DNA from: Pseudomonas sp. ANT_H4
Lineage (GTDB): Bacteria; Pseudomonadota; Gammaproteobacteria; Pseudomonadales; Pseudomonadaceae
Assembly (NCBI RefSeq): GCF_008369295.1
Contig: NZ_VOBG01000030.1
Span: forward strand, 1 to 59,521
DNA: 59,521 nt
Reading direction: 5' to 3'
In this document: positions 45,479 through 54,524 of the stretch, piece after piece
How positions within the stretch are numbered: position 1 is the stretch's first letter
Layout: each line of letters opens with the position of its first letter
Notes under the pieces: model-generated
The model's input: the letters and a program-made list of their open reading frames with translations, nothing else
Databases searched by the model: none
What the model was told of the DNA's origin: nothing
Translations under genes and position numbers: made by a program

Positions 45479-45835
45479 TCAGCAGCAGGCACTGGCCCGT
45501 TGTGGTCTGTCGCCCATTGCGCCGAGACGTTGTGCATCCATGTGCAGCCAGGCTTCATTGGCCTGTAGCGTGGCTTCCAGCACCGTTGTCACCCATTGCG
45601 GTAACGCTGGATTGAGACGGTAATAGATCCATTGGCCCTGGCGGCGGTCCAGCAACAGCCCGCAACTGCGCAGTTGCGCCAGATGGCGGGAGATTTTGGG
45701 CTGGCTGTCGTCCAGAGCATGGATCAGCTCACAGACGCAAAGTTCGCCTTCGCGCAGGATCAGAAGCGCAACACGTGCGCGGGTGGCATCGGCCAGGCAT
45801 TTGAAGACGCTGGGTGGGGGAAAGAGGTCTGACAT
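45479..45835 (-). CDS. arsR: Arsenite-responsive repressor
   Basis: 118 aa winged-helix ArsR. The metal site ELCVCEL (Cys33, Cys35) is at the recognition region as in E. coli ArsR, and the helix QPKISRHLAQLRSCGLL follows. Ends ASACC, two more Cys that could add ligands. First gene of arsRBCH. Confidence 0.93.
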   Translation of the reverse strand: MSDLFPPPSVFKCLADATRARVALLILREGELCVCELIHALDDSQPKISRHLAQLRSCGLLLDRRQGQWIYYRLNPALPQWVTTVLEATLQANEAWLHMDAQRLGAMGDRPQRASACC

Positions 45836-45849
45836 GGACAGGGCCTTTC

Positions 45850-45869
45850 ATATTCGATAGTTCGAATAT
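45850..45869. promoter_or_regulatory. ArsR operator palindrome
   Basis: ATATTCGATAGTTCGAATAT has perfect 8-bp arms (ATATTCGA/TCGAATAT) around TAGT, starting 14 bp before the arsR ATG. The form and place fit an ArsR binding site over the arsRBCH promoter. Confidence 0.8.
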
Positions 45870-46011
45870 ACGGATATCCACATATATTAGTCAAAAGATG
45901 TTTCGATTGACCCACGTCAACGGCGCTGGAGTCGATGACAAGTGGTTGAAATTAAAATGAAACACAAATGTCCTAAAGTGCCTGCCCATCGGTTATTAAG
46001 GAAGAAACAGT

Positions 46012-46227
46012 GTGACCCGTGCGACTCGAAACCTGCGTAAAACTCTTGATTCTGTTGCGGACAACAATGAAACCGCGGCCTTTGACCTGATGCGCGCGGT
46101 GGAAAAACTCGGCGATGAAGTGTTGCGCCAGCGTCTGCTGAACACCATCCACCGCCTCAATCAGGATGCCCACGAACTGCGCGAAACGCGTGATGCGGTG
46201 GAGCGGGTGTCGGTCAAGCTTGCCTGA
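46012..46227 (+). CDS. Small helical hypothetical protein
   Basis: 71 aa from a GTG start with AAGGA 10 bases upstream. All-helical and charged: NETAAFDLMRAVEKLGDEVL, LLNTIHRLNQDAHELRETRD. No family named. Located between ars and azlCD. Confidence 0.6.
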   Translation: MTRATRNLRKTLDSVADNNETAAFDLMRAVEKLGDEVLRQRLLNTIHRLNQDAHELRETRDAVERVSVKLA

Positions 46228-46325
46228 AGCCCACGCATCAGCCCGGCTGTTGAGCAAGATCATTCAAGACAACCCGTCTCGCCGCTGCCATGCTTGTCGA
46301 CTGTCTGTCGATGAGCCTGTTGTCC

Positions 46326-47021
46326 ATGCCTACTGCCTTGCCTCACTACGCCTTTGCCCGTGGCGCGATTGCGATCATGCCCTTATCCCTGGCCTGTGCC
46401 CCTTGGGGGCTGCTGGCCGGCTCTACGGCGATTGATGCCCAGTTCACCCCATGGGAAGCCCAGGGCCTGTCTACCATTGTGTTTGCCGGTGCCGCGCAGT
46501 TGGTGGCCATCGGTATGGTCAAGAGCGGTGCCAGCCTGATTTCTATTTTGCTGACCACCTTGCTGCTGACCTCTCAGCATCTGCTCTACGGCATGCACCT
46601 GCGTCCAACCTTGTCGCCGCTCAAGGCACGGTGGCGCATGAGCCTGGGCTTTCTCTTGACCGACGAGTTTTTCGCCCTGGTCAGCCAATATGACCGCCAG
46701 ACCTTCAATCGTTGGTACGCCCTGGGCGTAGGGCTGACGTTCTACTTGATCTGGAACCTGTTTACCTTCGCCGGCATTGTACTGGGCAAAAGCATTCCCG
46801 GCCTTGATCAACTGGGCCTGGAGTTTTCCATCGCTGCCACCTTTATTGCCTTGATTACCCCCGTGGTGCGTGATGTGCCAACGGTGGTTTGCGTTGCGGT
46901 GTCATTGCTGTGTTCGGTGCTGCTGAGCTACTGGCAGTGGGAGTCGGCGGTGGTGGTGGCTGGCCTGTTGGGGATGAGCGTGGGTTATGCCTGCAAACGC
47001 CTGGGAGTAGGGCAGCAATGA
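46326..47021 (+). CDS. azlC: AzlC-family branched-chain amino acid exporter, large subunit
   Basis: 231 aa from MPTALPHYAFARGAIAIMPL; an ATG 36 bases upstream (46290) is possible but has no better ribosome site. FAGAAQLVAIGMVKSG and LLTSQHLLYGMHLRP are the family signatures. With AzlD it exports branched-chain amino acids or analogues. Overlaps azlD (ATGA). Confidence 0.87.
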   Translation: MPTALPHYAFARGAIAIMPLSLACAPWGLLAGSTAIDAQFTPWEAQGLSTIVFAGAAQLVAIGMVKSGASLISILLTTLLLTSQHLLYGMHLRPTLSPLKARWRMSLGFLLTDEFFALVSQYDRQTFNRWYALGVGLTFYLIWNLFTFAGIVLGKSIPGLDQLGLEFSIAATFIALITPVVRDVPTVVCVAVSLLCSVLLSYWQWESAVVVAGLLGMSVGYACKRLGVGQQ

Positions 47022-47329
47022 TCTTTGTGATGATTTTCGGCATGGGCCTGATCGTGTTCCTCAATCGCTACCTGTTCCTCGAACCTCGTCTGCCGGTGCG
47101 TCTGAACCGTGGCGCGCGGGAGTTTCTCGGTTTTGCGGTGCCTGGCATGCTGACCGCCATTTGCGGCCCGATCATTTTCTTGGCCGACGACAAGCTTAAT
47201 CTGAGCCTGGGCAATCCCTACCTGCTGGCCGGAGTGTGCGCGGTGGCGCTGATGTTCTGGACCCGCAGCGTGTTGATCACGGTGCTGCTGAGCATGGCAC
47301 TGTTTTACCTGTTTCGCTGGTTGCTCTGA
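47018..47329 (+). CDS. azlD: AzlD-family exporter, small subunit
   Basis: 103 aa, four helices, MIFVMIFGMGLIVFLNRYLF then LGFAVPGMLTAICGPIIF. Its ATG overlaps the azlC TGA by four bases, as is usual for this pair. Confidence 0.87.
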   Translation: MIFVMIFGMGLIVFLNRYLFLEPRLPVRLNRGAREFLGFAVPGMLTAICGPIIFLADDKLNLSLGNPYLLAGVCAVALMFWTRSVLITVLLSMALFYLFRWLL

Positions 47330-47344
47330 GCGCCCACCGCAGGC

Positions 47345-47370
47345 AAAAAAAAGCCCGCGGGAGGGCGGGC
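47345..47370 (-). terminator. Hairpin with T-run on the minus strand
   Basis: On the minus strand GCCCGC-CCTCCC-GCGGGC is followed by eight T residues. It may stop transcription from the minus-strand gene at 47554, 180 bp away, and as a hairpin close azlCD on the other strand. Confidence 0.6.
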
Positions 47371-47374
47371 AGAA

Positions 47375-47423
47375 GGGAGACTTCTAAAAATGAGCCTGCC
47401 CAATATAGAGGGCGAAGTCTCCC
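47375..47423. repeat. Spaced inverted repeat
   Basis: GGGAGACTTC (47375-47384) and GAAGTCTCCC (47414-47423) are perfect complements separated by 29 bases that themselves hold CTGCCC and GGGC. A transcript here would fold into a long hairpin. It lies next to the terminator above. Confidence 0.55.
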
Positions 47424-47553
47424 ATTACAGTGAAACAAACTTCATCTGCAAGACAGGTTGACGATAGCTTTCCTTCGCCCGTGCAGGCGAAAAGCTGATG
47501 GTCGTCGATTAATCAGAGTCAGGAATGCCGCTCGAGCGAGCGGCAGAGTTGTA

Positions 47554-47769
47554 TCAGTTTTTTGCGTTGAGTTTGCGCAGTTCGTCGTAAGTCGCCGACT
47601 GGACGAACCAGAAGCCGGAGATGATGCACCAAATCAGGGTACCGCCTATCAAGGCGCCCAAACCTGCCAGAAAACTCTGGCTGAACATCACCACCAGGCC
47701 TGTGATCCACAGGAACGCCAGTGCGATGTAGAGAACGGTATTGTTAACGCCGATGACGAAATCTTTCAT
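47554..47769 (-). CDS. Small inner membrane protein
   Basis: 71 aa with two helices (NTVLYIALAFLWITGLVVMF and ALIGGTLIWCIISGFWFVQ) and a charged tail. AAGGAAG before the ATG. Resembles the short DUF4282-like membrane proteins; role unknown. Confidence 0.7.
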   Translation of the reverse strand: MKDFVIGVNNTVLYIALAFLWITGLVVMFSQSFLAGLGALIGGTLIWCIISGFWFVQSATYDELRKLNAKN

Positions 47770-47900
47770 GATGCTTCCTTTCTAGGTAGTGTCCCGCTGG
47801 CCTCATCAGTGAGGTCCAGCGTCGGTATCATAATGCCATACCTGACGTGTATGCCACCTTGGCCGCAGGTGGTGCACCCATTGCTCAACAGGAGAACCCC

Positions 47901-48224
47901 ATGATTGTTACCACCACCCACACCATCGCCGGGCGTGAGATTGCCGAGTACCTCGACATTGTCAGCGCCGAATCGGTACAAGGCATTAATGTGGTACGAG
48001 ATCTGTTTGCCGGGATGCGGGATTTTTTCGGGGGGCGCTCGCAAACGCTTGAGCGGGCGTTGAAGGAAGCGCGCATCCAGGCCACCGACGAAATAAAGCA
48101 GCGGGCGCATAGCCTGCAAGCGGATGCGGTGGTAGGTCTGGATTTTGAGATCAGCATGCCCGGCGGCGGACGCGGGGCGATGCTGGTGGTGTTTGTTACC
48201 GGGACGGCAGTGAAGCTGAAATAA
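47901..48224 (+). CDS. YbjQ-type (UPF0145) heavy-metal-binding-domain protein
   Basis: 107 aa from MIVTTTHTIAGREIAEYL with AGGAG at 9 bases. LDIVSAESVQGINVVRDLFA and the C-terminal ADAVVGLDFEI..MLVVFVTGTAV are typical. Family forms pentameric beta-sandwiches; function unsettled. Confidence 0.88.
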   Translation: MIVTTTHTIAGREIAEYLDIVSAESVQGINVVRDLFAGMRDFFGGRSQTLERALKEARIQATDEIKQRAHSLQADAVVGLDFEISMPGGGRGAMLVVFVTGTAVKLK

Positions 48225-48230
48225 CCCCGG

Positions 48231-48470
48231 TTACTTCTTGTTGGCCTGGGCCTCGGCCGCCAGGCATTCCAAAGCGAACTGCTCGGTATAGCTCATCTGG
48301 ATCGGGGTGGTTTCGCCCTTCACCGTGCGCTCGCCGTCGAGGATGTAGCGGATGCGCTTGTCGGTGACGCCGATGCGCTTGGCAATCCACGAAGGTGTCT
48401 GGCCGATGCGGCTGATCAGCTTGTCGGCATAGTCGGTGGATGGGTTGTAGAGTTCGGCGTTGGGTGTCAT
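48231..48470 (-). CDS. Small HTH-like protein
   Basis: 79 aa from MTPNAELYNPSTDYADKLIS. The segment WIAKRIGVTDKRIRYILDGER reads as a helix-turn-helix of the Cro/XRE kind. A DNA-binding role is inferred. Convergent with the YbjQ-type gene, six bases between stops. Ribosome site weak (GGAAAA). Confidence 0.55.
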   Translation of the reverse strand: MTPNAELYNPSTDYADKLISRIGQTPSWIAKRIGVTDKRIRYILDGERTVKGETTPIQMSYTEQFALECLAAEAQANKK

Positions 48471-48590
48471 TGGTTTTCCGGATAAAAGCGGGTTTACAAG
48501 TAGGCGACAGGGTGACGCAATAATCACTCGGTGTCGCCTGCTATGTCCGCACCAATGGTAGAGTCGCGTTTTTTCCAAGGAAGTAATGGC

Positions 48591-48944
48591 ATGCGGATGG
48601 TGGTAATAGGCGCTTTGGTACTGGCATCACTGGCCGGTTGCGCGGGCTCAAAGATGAAAGACGCGCGTTCTGCCGCGCCTTACAAGACCCTGGCTTCGGA
48701 CAAGGCCGCCCTGGTGGTTGCCCAATGCATCCAGTTTGGCTGGCAGGATGAGTCCGTATTTGGCGTCGATGCCGGTGGGTTCATGGAACCTGCCGAAGGC
48801 GGTGGCCACACGGTCTACACCACCGGTGGCGATTACTTTGTCGACGTGCGCGGCGCGGGCAATGCCACCACCGTCAACTATTACGCAGCCGAGGACAACT
48901 GGGCCGCCAAGCGCCGCCTTGCGGCCCTGGCGACTTGTCTGTAA
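48591..48944 (+). CDS. Small lipoprotein
   Basis: 117 aa from MRMVVIGALVLASLAGC with lipobox SLAGC (Cys about 17) and AAGGAA upstream. Mature part: KTLASDKAALVVAQCIQFGW, VYTTGGDYFVDVRGAG, ending LAALATCL; two cysteines may pair. No family recognised. An imperfect hairpin follows at about 48968-48996. Confidence 0.7.
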   Translation: MRMVVIGALVLASLAGCAGSKMKDARSAAPYKTLASDKAALVVAQCIQFGWQDESVFGVDAGGFMEPAEGGGHTVYTTGGDYFVDVRGAGNATTVNYYAAEDNWAAKRRLAALATCL

Positions 48945-49094
48945 GACATTGCCTTAGAATTTTTCAGAAATGCCCGGCGGACACACCGCGGGCATTGCCT
49001 TAATATGCCCGCGCTCGCCCGGCGTCCTGGCTCTTTACCAGTACAAGGAAGTCGAGGCCAACGTCGGGAGGGCACCTGTTTCTTAAAGCCGCAC

Positions 49095-49799
49095 TTAGCG
49101 CGGCATGTATCCCAGGTGCCAGCGTCGGGGAATCTTCAGCGACACCAGTCCCAGCAGCGCTGACAGAAAACCGCTGACCAACAGCGCACGAATGCCCATC
49201 TGCTGCTGCAGCAAGGCACCGATTACCGCACCCACAAACATGCCTGCCCAGGGAACCAGTTGCACTCGCCAGCCGTTCCTGCGCTCACCCAGCATCCAGC
49301 GCCCCAACCCCCGGCCGAAACGCGACAACGCGCCGGTCACATAAGTCAGACCCACCGGCAAGCCGTTGACCTCTTCCACGGCGGCATTGAGCATGCCCAT
49401 GGCGATGATCGCCGCCAGCAAGGCCGGCAGTTGATTGGCAAACGGCCACGCCGCCGCCCCACACAGCAACGTGGCGATGCACAGCAACAGCGGCAAGGCG
49501 TGACGCTTGCTGACCCGGCTGAGGATCACACCCAAGGCATTGCCCGCGACAAACGTCGCCACCAGCAACGTCAGGCGTGCGGTCAGGCCACGGTCGCCTT
49601 CACTGATTGCCACCGCCAGGCGCGTGGTGTTGCCGCTCATGAACGAGACAAAGTCGCCGCTGGCCATGAATCCGATGGCGTCGGTCATGCCCGCCAGCAC
49701 CGACAGGCTGGCCACCAGCATCAGTCCGACACGGCCGCGCCATTTGTGTCGCTGCAGAAGGGCCGCGTTGGCGTAAGGTTTGAGGGCGGAGGGCAGCAC
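49095..49799 (-). CDS. DUF1275 (YoaK-type) membrane protein
   Basis: 234 aa, six helices, probably from a GTG (VLPSALKPYA) with AAGGAA upstream. SVLAGMTDAIGFMASGDFVSF followed by MSGNTTRLAV is the DUF1275 signature. Function unknown, possibly transport. Confidence 0.83.
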   Translation of the reverse strand: MLPSALKPYANAALLQRHKWRGRVGLMLVASLSVLAGMTDAIGFMASGDFVSFMSGNTTRLAVAISEGDRGLTARLTLLVATFVAGNALGVILSRVSKRHALPLLLCIATLLCGAAAWPFANQLPALLAAIIAMGMLNAAVEEVNGLPVGLTYVTGALSRFGRGLGRWMLGERRNGWRVQLVPWAGMFVGAVIGALLQQQMGIRALLVSGFLSALLGLVSLKIPRRWHLGYMPR

Positions 49800-49867
49800 A
49801 GGCTTAGGTTCCTTGATGAGATTATCCGGCCACTACCGTAGGACGCTTTGATCCAGACTGCAATGAC

Positions 49868-51502
49868 CTAGCTCACTTCAAAGTGCCAGCCATCAGCGTG
49901 CCAACTCAAACAATGGGTCGGGTTGAGTGCAGCGAGAAACACTTCGTCGTGGGAGACCGCAACCATCGCCCCGGTAAAATCCTGCAATGCTTGTTCAAAA
50001 GCGATCACCGATTCCAGGTCCAGGTGGTTAGTGGGCTCGTCCAATAGCAGCAGTTGCGCCGGCGTCTCGCGCCACAACGCGACCGCCATGGCGGCCTTGA
50101 GTCGCTCCCCACCGCTGAGATTGCCCACCGGTTGCGTCACCCGCAAGGCGTCCAGTTGCAGCAGTGCCAGGCGCGTGCGCAACTCGCTTTCTGTCAGCGG
50201 CGTATCGAGCCGTTGCAGATGCTCGACAATCGAGAGCGTATCGTCCAGCAGCGCCAGCCGCTGATCGATATAGGCACTGGGCACATGAGCCCGGCATTCT
50301 CCGCTCAGCGGTTGCAATTGACCTGCCAGCAGCTTGAGTAAGGTGGATTTGCCGCAGCCATTGGGGCCGCTCACCGCCACGCGCATCGGGCCGATCAGGT
50401 TGACACTCAGGTAAGTGGTAGGTGCGTGGGCATCGAGCCAGGGCAACCGTGCCTGGTCCAGGGATAACACTTGGAGCCCGTATGGCAGTGTGGTCCCCGG
50501 CAGGGATAGTAACGTTGGTGTCTCGTCCACCACCCGCGCGTGAGCCTGGCGCACGCGCTCATTGAGTTCATTCTTGTGCTGCACTTGGGCGCTGCGCACA
50601 GTGCTGACGATGTCATTGGCGGCACCTTTCCAGCGTGACCGGGTGAGCGGGTCGACATTGGCGGTTTCTGCGTGTTTGCGGGCGCTGGCGGCGTGGCGCT
50701 GGACGCTGTCATGGTCTTTTTTCAGGCGTTTGCGTTCGCGGCTGCGGTCCAGGCGAGCATGTTCGAGGGTGGCCTGGGCGGCGTGCCGTTCGGTCTCGCG
50801 CTGCGCGCGAAAATCATTGTAGTTGCCACCGTATACCTGCGTGCCCAGGGGTGACAGTTCGATGATCCGCTCCAGAGTGTTGAGCAACTGCCGATCGTGG
50901 CTGACCACGATCAGGCCCCCGCGCCAGTCGCCCAAGGTCTTGAGTAGCCAGTCGCGGCCAGCGCTGTCCAGATGATTGGTGGGTTCGTCGAGAATCAGCA
51001 ACTGCGGTTGGGACAAGAGCGCGCCGATCACCGCGACCCTGGCCAGTTGGCCGCCGCTGAGTTGCTCGGCCGGGTCTTCAACATCGACCTCGGATAAATC
51101 CGCCCCATCCAATGCCTTGCGCAGGCGCTCGGCCAGGTCCCAGCGGTCGTCGACCAAGTCCAGGTCCTCGGCCGTCGCTTCACCCTTGGCCAGGCGTTGA
51201 AGAGCCATGAGGACGTCGGCGCAGCGAGTCAGTTGGGCAACGGTTTGGCCGGGAAAGAGGGGAACCGTTTGTGGGACATAGGCCAGCCTGGCCGAAGACT
51301 TAAGCAGGCCGGAAGAGGGCATGAGCAACCCCGCAATCAATCGCGCCAGGATGCTTTTGCCCATGCCATTACGGCCGACAATCCCGGTGGGTGTGTGATC
51401 GAAAGTTAAGGTCAGGTCTTCCAGCAATGTTTCGCCATTGGCGAACTGGAAACCCACGCGATGCAAAGAAACAAGCACAGGCAGCCGGTTGACGTCAGTC
51501 AT
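49868..51502 (-). CDS. ABC-F family ATPase
   Basis: 544 aa from the ATG of MTDVNRLPVL with GGAGG. Two nucleotide domains in one chain without membrane parts: Walker A GRNGMGKS and GPNGCGKS, signatures LSGGQLARV and LSGGERLKA, Walker B LLILDEPTNH and LLLLDEPTNH. A charged linker (RLDRSRERKRLKKDHDSVQR) lies between. ABC-F proteins act on the ribosome, some giving antibiotic protection. It is not clearly EttA, Uup or YheS by length, so the subgroup is left open. Confidence 0.85.
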   Translation of the reverse strand: MTDVNRLPVLVSLHRVGFQFANGETLLEDLTLTFDHTPTGIVGRNGMGKSILARLIAGLLMPSSGLLKSSARLAYVPQTVPLFPGQTVAQLTRCADVLMALQRLAKGEATAEDLDLVDDRWDLAERLRKALDGADLSEVDVEDPAEQLSGGQLARVAVIGALLSQPQLLILDEPTNHLDSAGRDWLLKTLGDWRGGLIVVSHDRQLLNTLERIIELSPLGTQVYGGNYNDFRAQRETERHAAQATLEHARLDRSRERKRLKKDHDSVQRHAASARKHAETANVDPLTRSRWKGAANDIVSTVRSAQVQHKNELNERVRQAHARVVDETPTLLSLPGTTLPYGLQVLSLDQARLPWLDAHAPTTYLSVNLIGPMRVAVSGPNGCGKSTLLKLLAGQLQPLSGECRAHVPSAYIDQRLALLDDTLSIVEHLQRLDTPLTESELRTRLALLQLDALRVTQPVGNLSGGERLKAAMAVALWRETPAQLLLLDEPTNHLDLESVIAFEQALQDFTGAMVAVSHDEVFLAALNPTHCLSWHADGWHFEVS

Positions 51503-51645
51503 CAGCACCTCCAAAAAATGTGGGGCAAGCCAACAAGCGCGCCAGGCGGCTCGTTGCGATTACATTTTGGAAGGCTTAGTTGTTCACGTCGGCGGTCGTC
51601 CTGCGATCAGAAAGGACCAACAGGGTAACGCACTTGGGTTTTTTC

Positions 51646-52674
51646 CTACAAGGATGCAGCCAGTTGTTCGAGAAACATCGCCAGCCCCACTTCCTCGACT
51701 TTCAAGCCTTTGCGCACCCGGGGCTTGGGCAGTTTCGCCAGCTCGCCTAGGCTGAAATACTCCAGCACGGCCGGGTGGATATAGCACTTGCGGCACACCG
51801 CCGGGGTATTGCCCAATTGCCTGGCAACGTCCTTGACCATCTCCACCACATGCTTCTTCGCCTCCGATTCAGGCTGCCAGGCCAACTCCCGCAACACCGC
51901 CAACGCCAGGGCGCTGCCGGCCCAGGTGCGGTAATCCTTGGCGGTGAAGTCGGCGCCGGTGAGGCTATGCAGGTACGCGTTGACGTCTGTGGAGCTGATC
52001 GTATGGCGATCGCCATTTTCGTCCAGGTATTGAAAGAGATCCTGCCCTGGCAATTCCAGGCAGCGCTTGATGACATTGGCCAGGCGCCGGTCCTTGACGG
52101 TGATCTGGTGCTCGATGCCGCTCTTGCCGCGAAACTGGAACAGGATCGCGCTGCCGCTGATGTCCACGTGTCGGGCGCGTAGGGTGGTCAGCCCATAGGA
52201 GCGATTATCCCGAGCGTATTGGCTATTGCCGACGCGGATAAGCGTGGCATCCAACAGCAGGATCACCGTGGCCAGGACTTTTTCGCGATTAAAACCGGGC
52301 GCGGCAATCTGCGCTTCCAGGTGTTTGCGCAGTTTCGGCAGGGCGTTGCCGAACGCTTGCAGACGGGAGTATTTATCGCCGTCGCGCACTTCGCGCCAGC
52401 GCGGGTGATAGCGGTATTGCTTGCGCCCCCTGGCATCGCGGCCGGTGGCTTGCAGGTGACCGCGCGGGTCGGAGCAGACCCACACGTCGGTATAGGCCGG
52501 TGGCACCGCCAGAGCGTTGATGCGCTTGACCTCGGCCGCGTCGGTGATGCGCTGGCCACGGGCATCGAAATACTGGAACGTGCCGCGTACTTTCTTACGG
52601 CTCAGGCCCGCCTGGGTGTCGTCAACGTAATGCAGGTCGCGGGGCAGGTCGGCAAGCAACGCAGGATCGGGCAT
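51646..52674 (-). CDS. DNA topoisomerase IB, poxvirus type
   Basis: 342 aa. DLHYVDDTQAGLSRKKVRGTF starts the N-terminal domain; the catalytic domain has LLDATLIRVGN (Arg), RGKSGIEH (Lys-Ser-Gly), YRTWAGS (Arg/Thr) and the nucleophile Tyr298 in RKCYIHP. Bacterial TopIB relaxes supercoils through a 3'-phosphotyrosine. Full length. Confidence 0.92.
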   Translation of the reverse strand: MPDPALLADLPRDLHYVDDTQAGLSRKKVRGTFQYFDARGQRITDAAEVKRINALAVPPAYTDVWVCSDPRGHLQATGRDARGRKQYRYHPRWREVRDGDKYSRLQAFGNALPKLRKHLEAQIAAPGFNREKVLATVILLLDATLIRVGNSQYARDNRSYGLTTLRARHVDISGSAILFQFRGKSGIEHQITVKDRRLANVIKRCLELPGQDLFQYLDENGDRHTISSTDVNAYLHSLTGADFTAKDYRTWAGSALALAVLRELAWQPESEAKKHVVEMVKDVARQLGNTPAVCRKCYIHPAVLEYFSLGELAKLPKPRVRKGLKVEEVGLAMFLEQLAASL

Positions 52675-52758
52675 GGGGCGAAGTCCTTGGCAACAAATCA
52701 GGCCGGTATGACTGATTGACCACCGTGGTTTGCGGTCGTGCCAATGGATTCCAACTGC

Positions 52759-53844
52759 TCACGCCAGCACCGCCACCGCCTTGATTTGCGCCCACAACGC
52801 CTGGCCTGGATGCAGTTGCAACTGGTCTCGCGAGAAGCGGGTGATGCGCGCCAGCAATGGCGTACCTGCCGCGTCGAGCCGCACCAATACATGGGCACTG
52901 TTATCGGCAGGGATTTCCTGGGTCACGGTCACCGGCAGTCGATTGAGGATACTGCTGTGTTCCTCAGGCTGTAGGCTGAGGCTGACATCCCGGGCCTGGA
53001 CTTTAAAGCGCAGGTGCTTGCCCAGGTCCAGCGGCGTATGGGCGACGCGTACCTGCAACTGGCTGTCGGGCAGTTGCAGGGTGAGCAACTGGTAGTGGGC
53101 GTCATAGGCGCTGACTGTGCCGTTGATCACCACCCCGGCATCGTCGCCAAGGGCCAGCGGCAGGTCGAGGCGGGCCAAGGTTTCGCCGATGGGGCCGCTG
53201 GCCAAGGCCTTGCCGTCGCTGAGCAGGACAATGTGATCGGCCAGCCGCGCCACTTCATCCTGGGCGTGGCTGACGTACAACACCGGAATCTCCAACTGGT
53301 CATGCAAGCGTTCCAGGTAGGGCAGGATCTCGCTCTTGCGTTTGCTGTCCAGGGCCGCCAACGGCTCATCCATCAACAGCAGGCGCGGGCTGGTGAGCAG
53401 GGCGCGGGCGATGCCGACCCGCTGGCGTTCGCCGCCAGACAAATGTTGGGGATGACGGTCGAGCAGGTGGCCGATGCCCAACAGTTCTGTGGCCTGGGCC
53501 ATGTCCACTCGTCGTTGTGACCGGGGGATGCGTTTGAGGCCGAACTCCAGGTTGGCCAGCACCGACAAATGCGGGAACAGGCTGGCTTCCTGGAATACAT
53601 AGCCGAGGGCGCGTTTATGGGGCGGGACAAATAACCCTTTGCGGCTGTCCTGCCACACCTCATCGTTGATCTGGATAAATCCATCTTCGGCCCGTTCCAG
53701 CCCGGCAATACAACGCAAACAGGTGGTTTTACCGGAGCCGGAATGCCCGTAAAGCGCGGTCACCCCACGGCCAGGCAACTGCAGATCAAGATCCAGGGCA
53801 AAATCGGAATAGCTCAGTTGCAGGCGTACTTCAATCATCGACAT
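52759..53844 (-). CDS. modC: Molybdate ABC transporter ATPase
   Basis: 361 aa from MSMIEVRLQL, whose A is shared with the TGA of modB (TGATG). Walker A GHSGSGKTT, LSGGERQRVG, LLLMDEPLAALD. The C-terminal third carries a Mop/TOBE domain (residues about 285-355) that senses molybdate. Powers molybdate import. Confidence 0.92.
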   Translation of the reverse strand: MSMIEVRLQLSYSDFALDLDLQLPGRGVTALYGHSGSGKTTCLRCIAGLERAEDGFIQINDEVWQDSRKGLFVPPHKRALGYVFQEASLFPHLSVLANLEFGLKRIPRSQRRVDMAQATELLGIGHLLDRHPQHLSGGERQRVGIARALLTSPRLLLMDEPLAALDSKRKSEILPYLERLHDQLEIPVLYVSHAQDEVARLADHIVLLSDGKALASGPIGETLARLDLPLALGDDAGVVINGTVSAYDAHYQLLTLQLPDSQLQVRVAHTPLDLGKHLRFKVQARDVSLSLQPEEHSSILNRLPVTVTQEIPADNSAHVLVRLDAAGTPLLARITRFSRDQLQLHPGQALWAQIKAVAVLA

Positions 53845-54524
53845 CAACTCCAGCCCGCTTTGGTTTTACGGCTGGAGTAGAGCGCCAGCAACACCAGGAA
53901 AGAAAACACCACCATCGCCCCGGCGAGCCAATGGGCCTGCATGTACTCCATGGCTTCGACATGATCGTAGATCTGTACTGAGACCACCCGGGTCTTGTCG
54001 GGGATATTGCCGCCGATCATCAGCACCACGCCGAACTCGCCGACGGTATGGGCAAAACCGAGAATCGAGGCGGTGATAAAGCCCGGACGGGCCAGGGGCA
54101 GGATTACGTTGAAAAAAGTGTCCCAGGGGTTGGCCCGCAAGGTCGCGGCCACTTCCAGCGGACGGGTGCCGATGGCGCTGAAGGCGTTCTGCAACGGCTG
54201 CACCACGAAAGGCATCGAGTAGATTACCGAGCCAATCACCAGGCCAGCAAAGCTGAAGGTCAAGGTGCCCAGGCCCAGCCATTGGGTGAACTGGCCGACA
54301 TAGCCATTGGGGCCCATGGTCAGCAGCAGGTAGAAGCCAATCACCGTCGGCGGCAATACCAGCGGCAGGGCAACCACCGCACCAATGGGGCCGCGCCACC
54401 AGGAGCGAGTGCGCGACAGCCACAAAGCAATCGGCGTGCCGATGATCAGCAGAATGGCAGTGGTCAGCGACGCCAGTTTCAGGGTCAGCCAGATTGCGGA
54501 AAAGTCGGCACTCGATAGGGGCAT
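53844..54524 (-). CDS. modB: Molybdate ABC transporter permease
   Basis: 226 aa, five helices, LSRTRSWWRGPIGAVVALPLVLPPTVIG is the ModB/CysU block and EVAATLRANPWDTFFNVILP the coupling loop. Its ATG directly follows the modA stop. Confidence 0.93.
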   Translation of the reverse strand: MPLSSADFSAIWLTLKLASLTTAILLIIGTPIALWLSRTRSWWRGPIGAVVALPLVLPPTVIGFYLLLTMGPNGYVGQFTQWLGLGTLTFSFAGLVIGSVIYSMPFVVQPLQNAFSAIGTRPLEVAATLRANPWDTFFNVILPLARPGFITASILGFAHTVGEFGVVLMIGGNIPDKTRVVSVQIYDHVEAMEYMQAHWLAGAMVVFSFLVLLALYSSRKTKAGWS

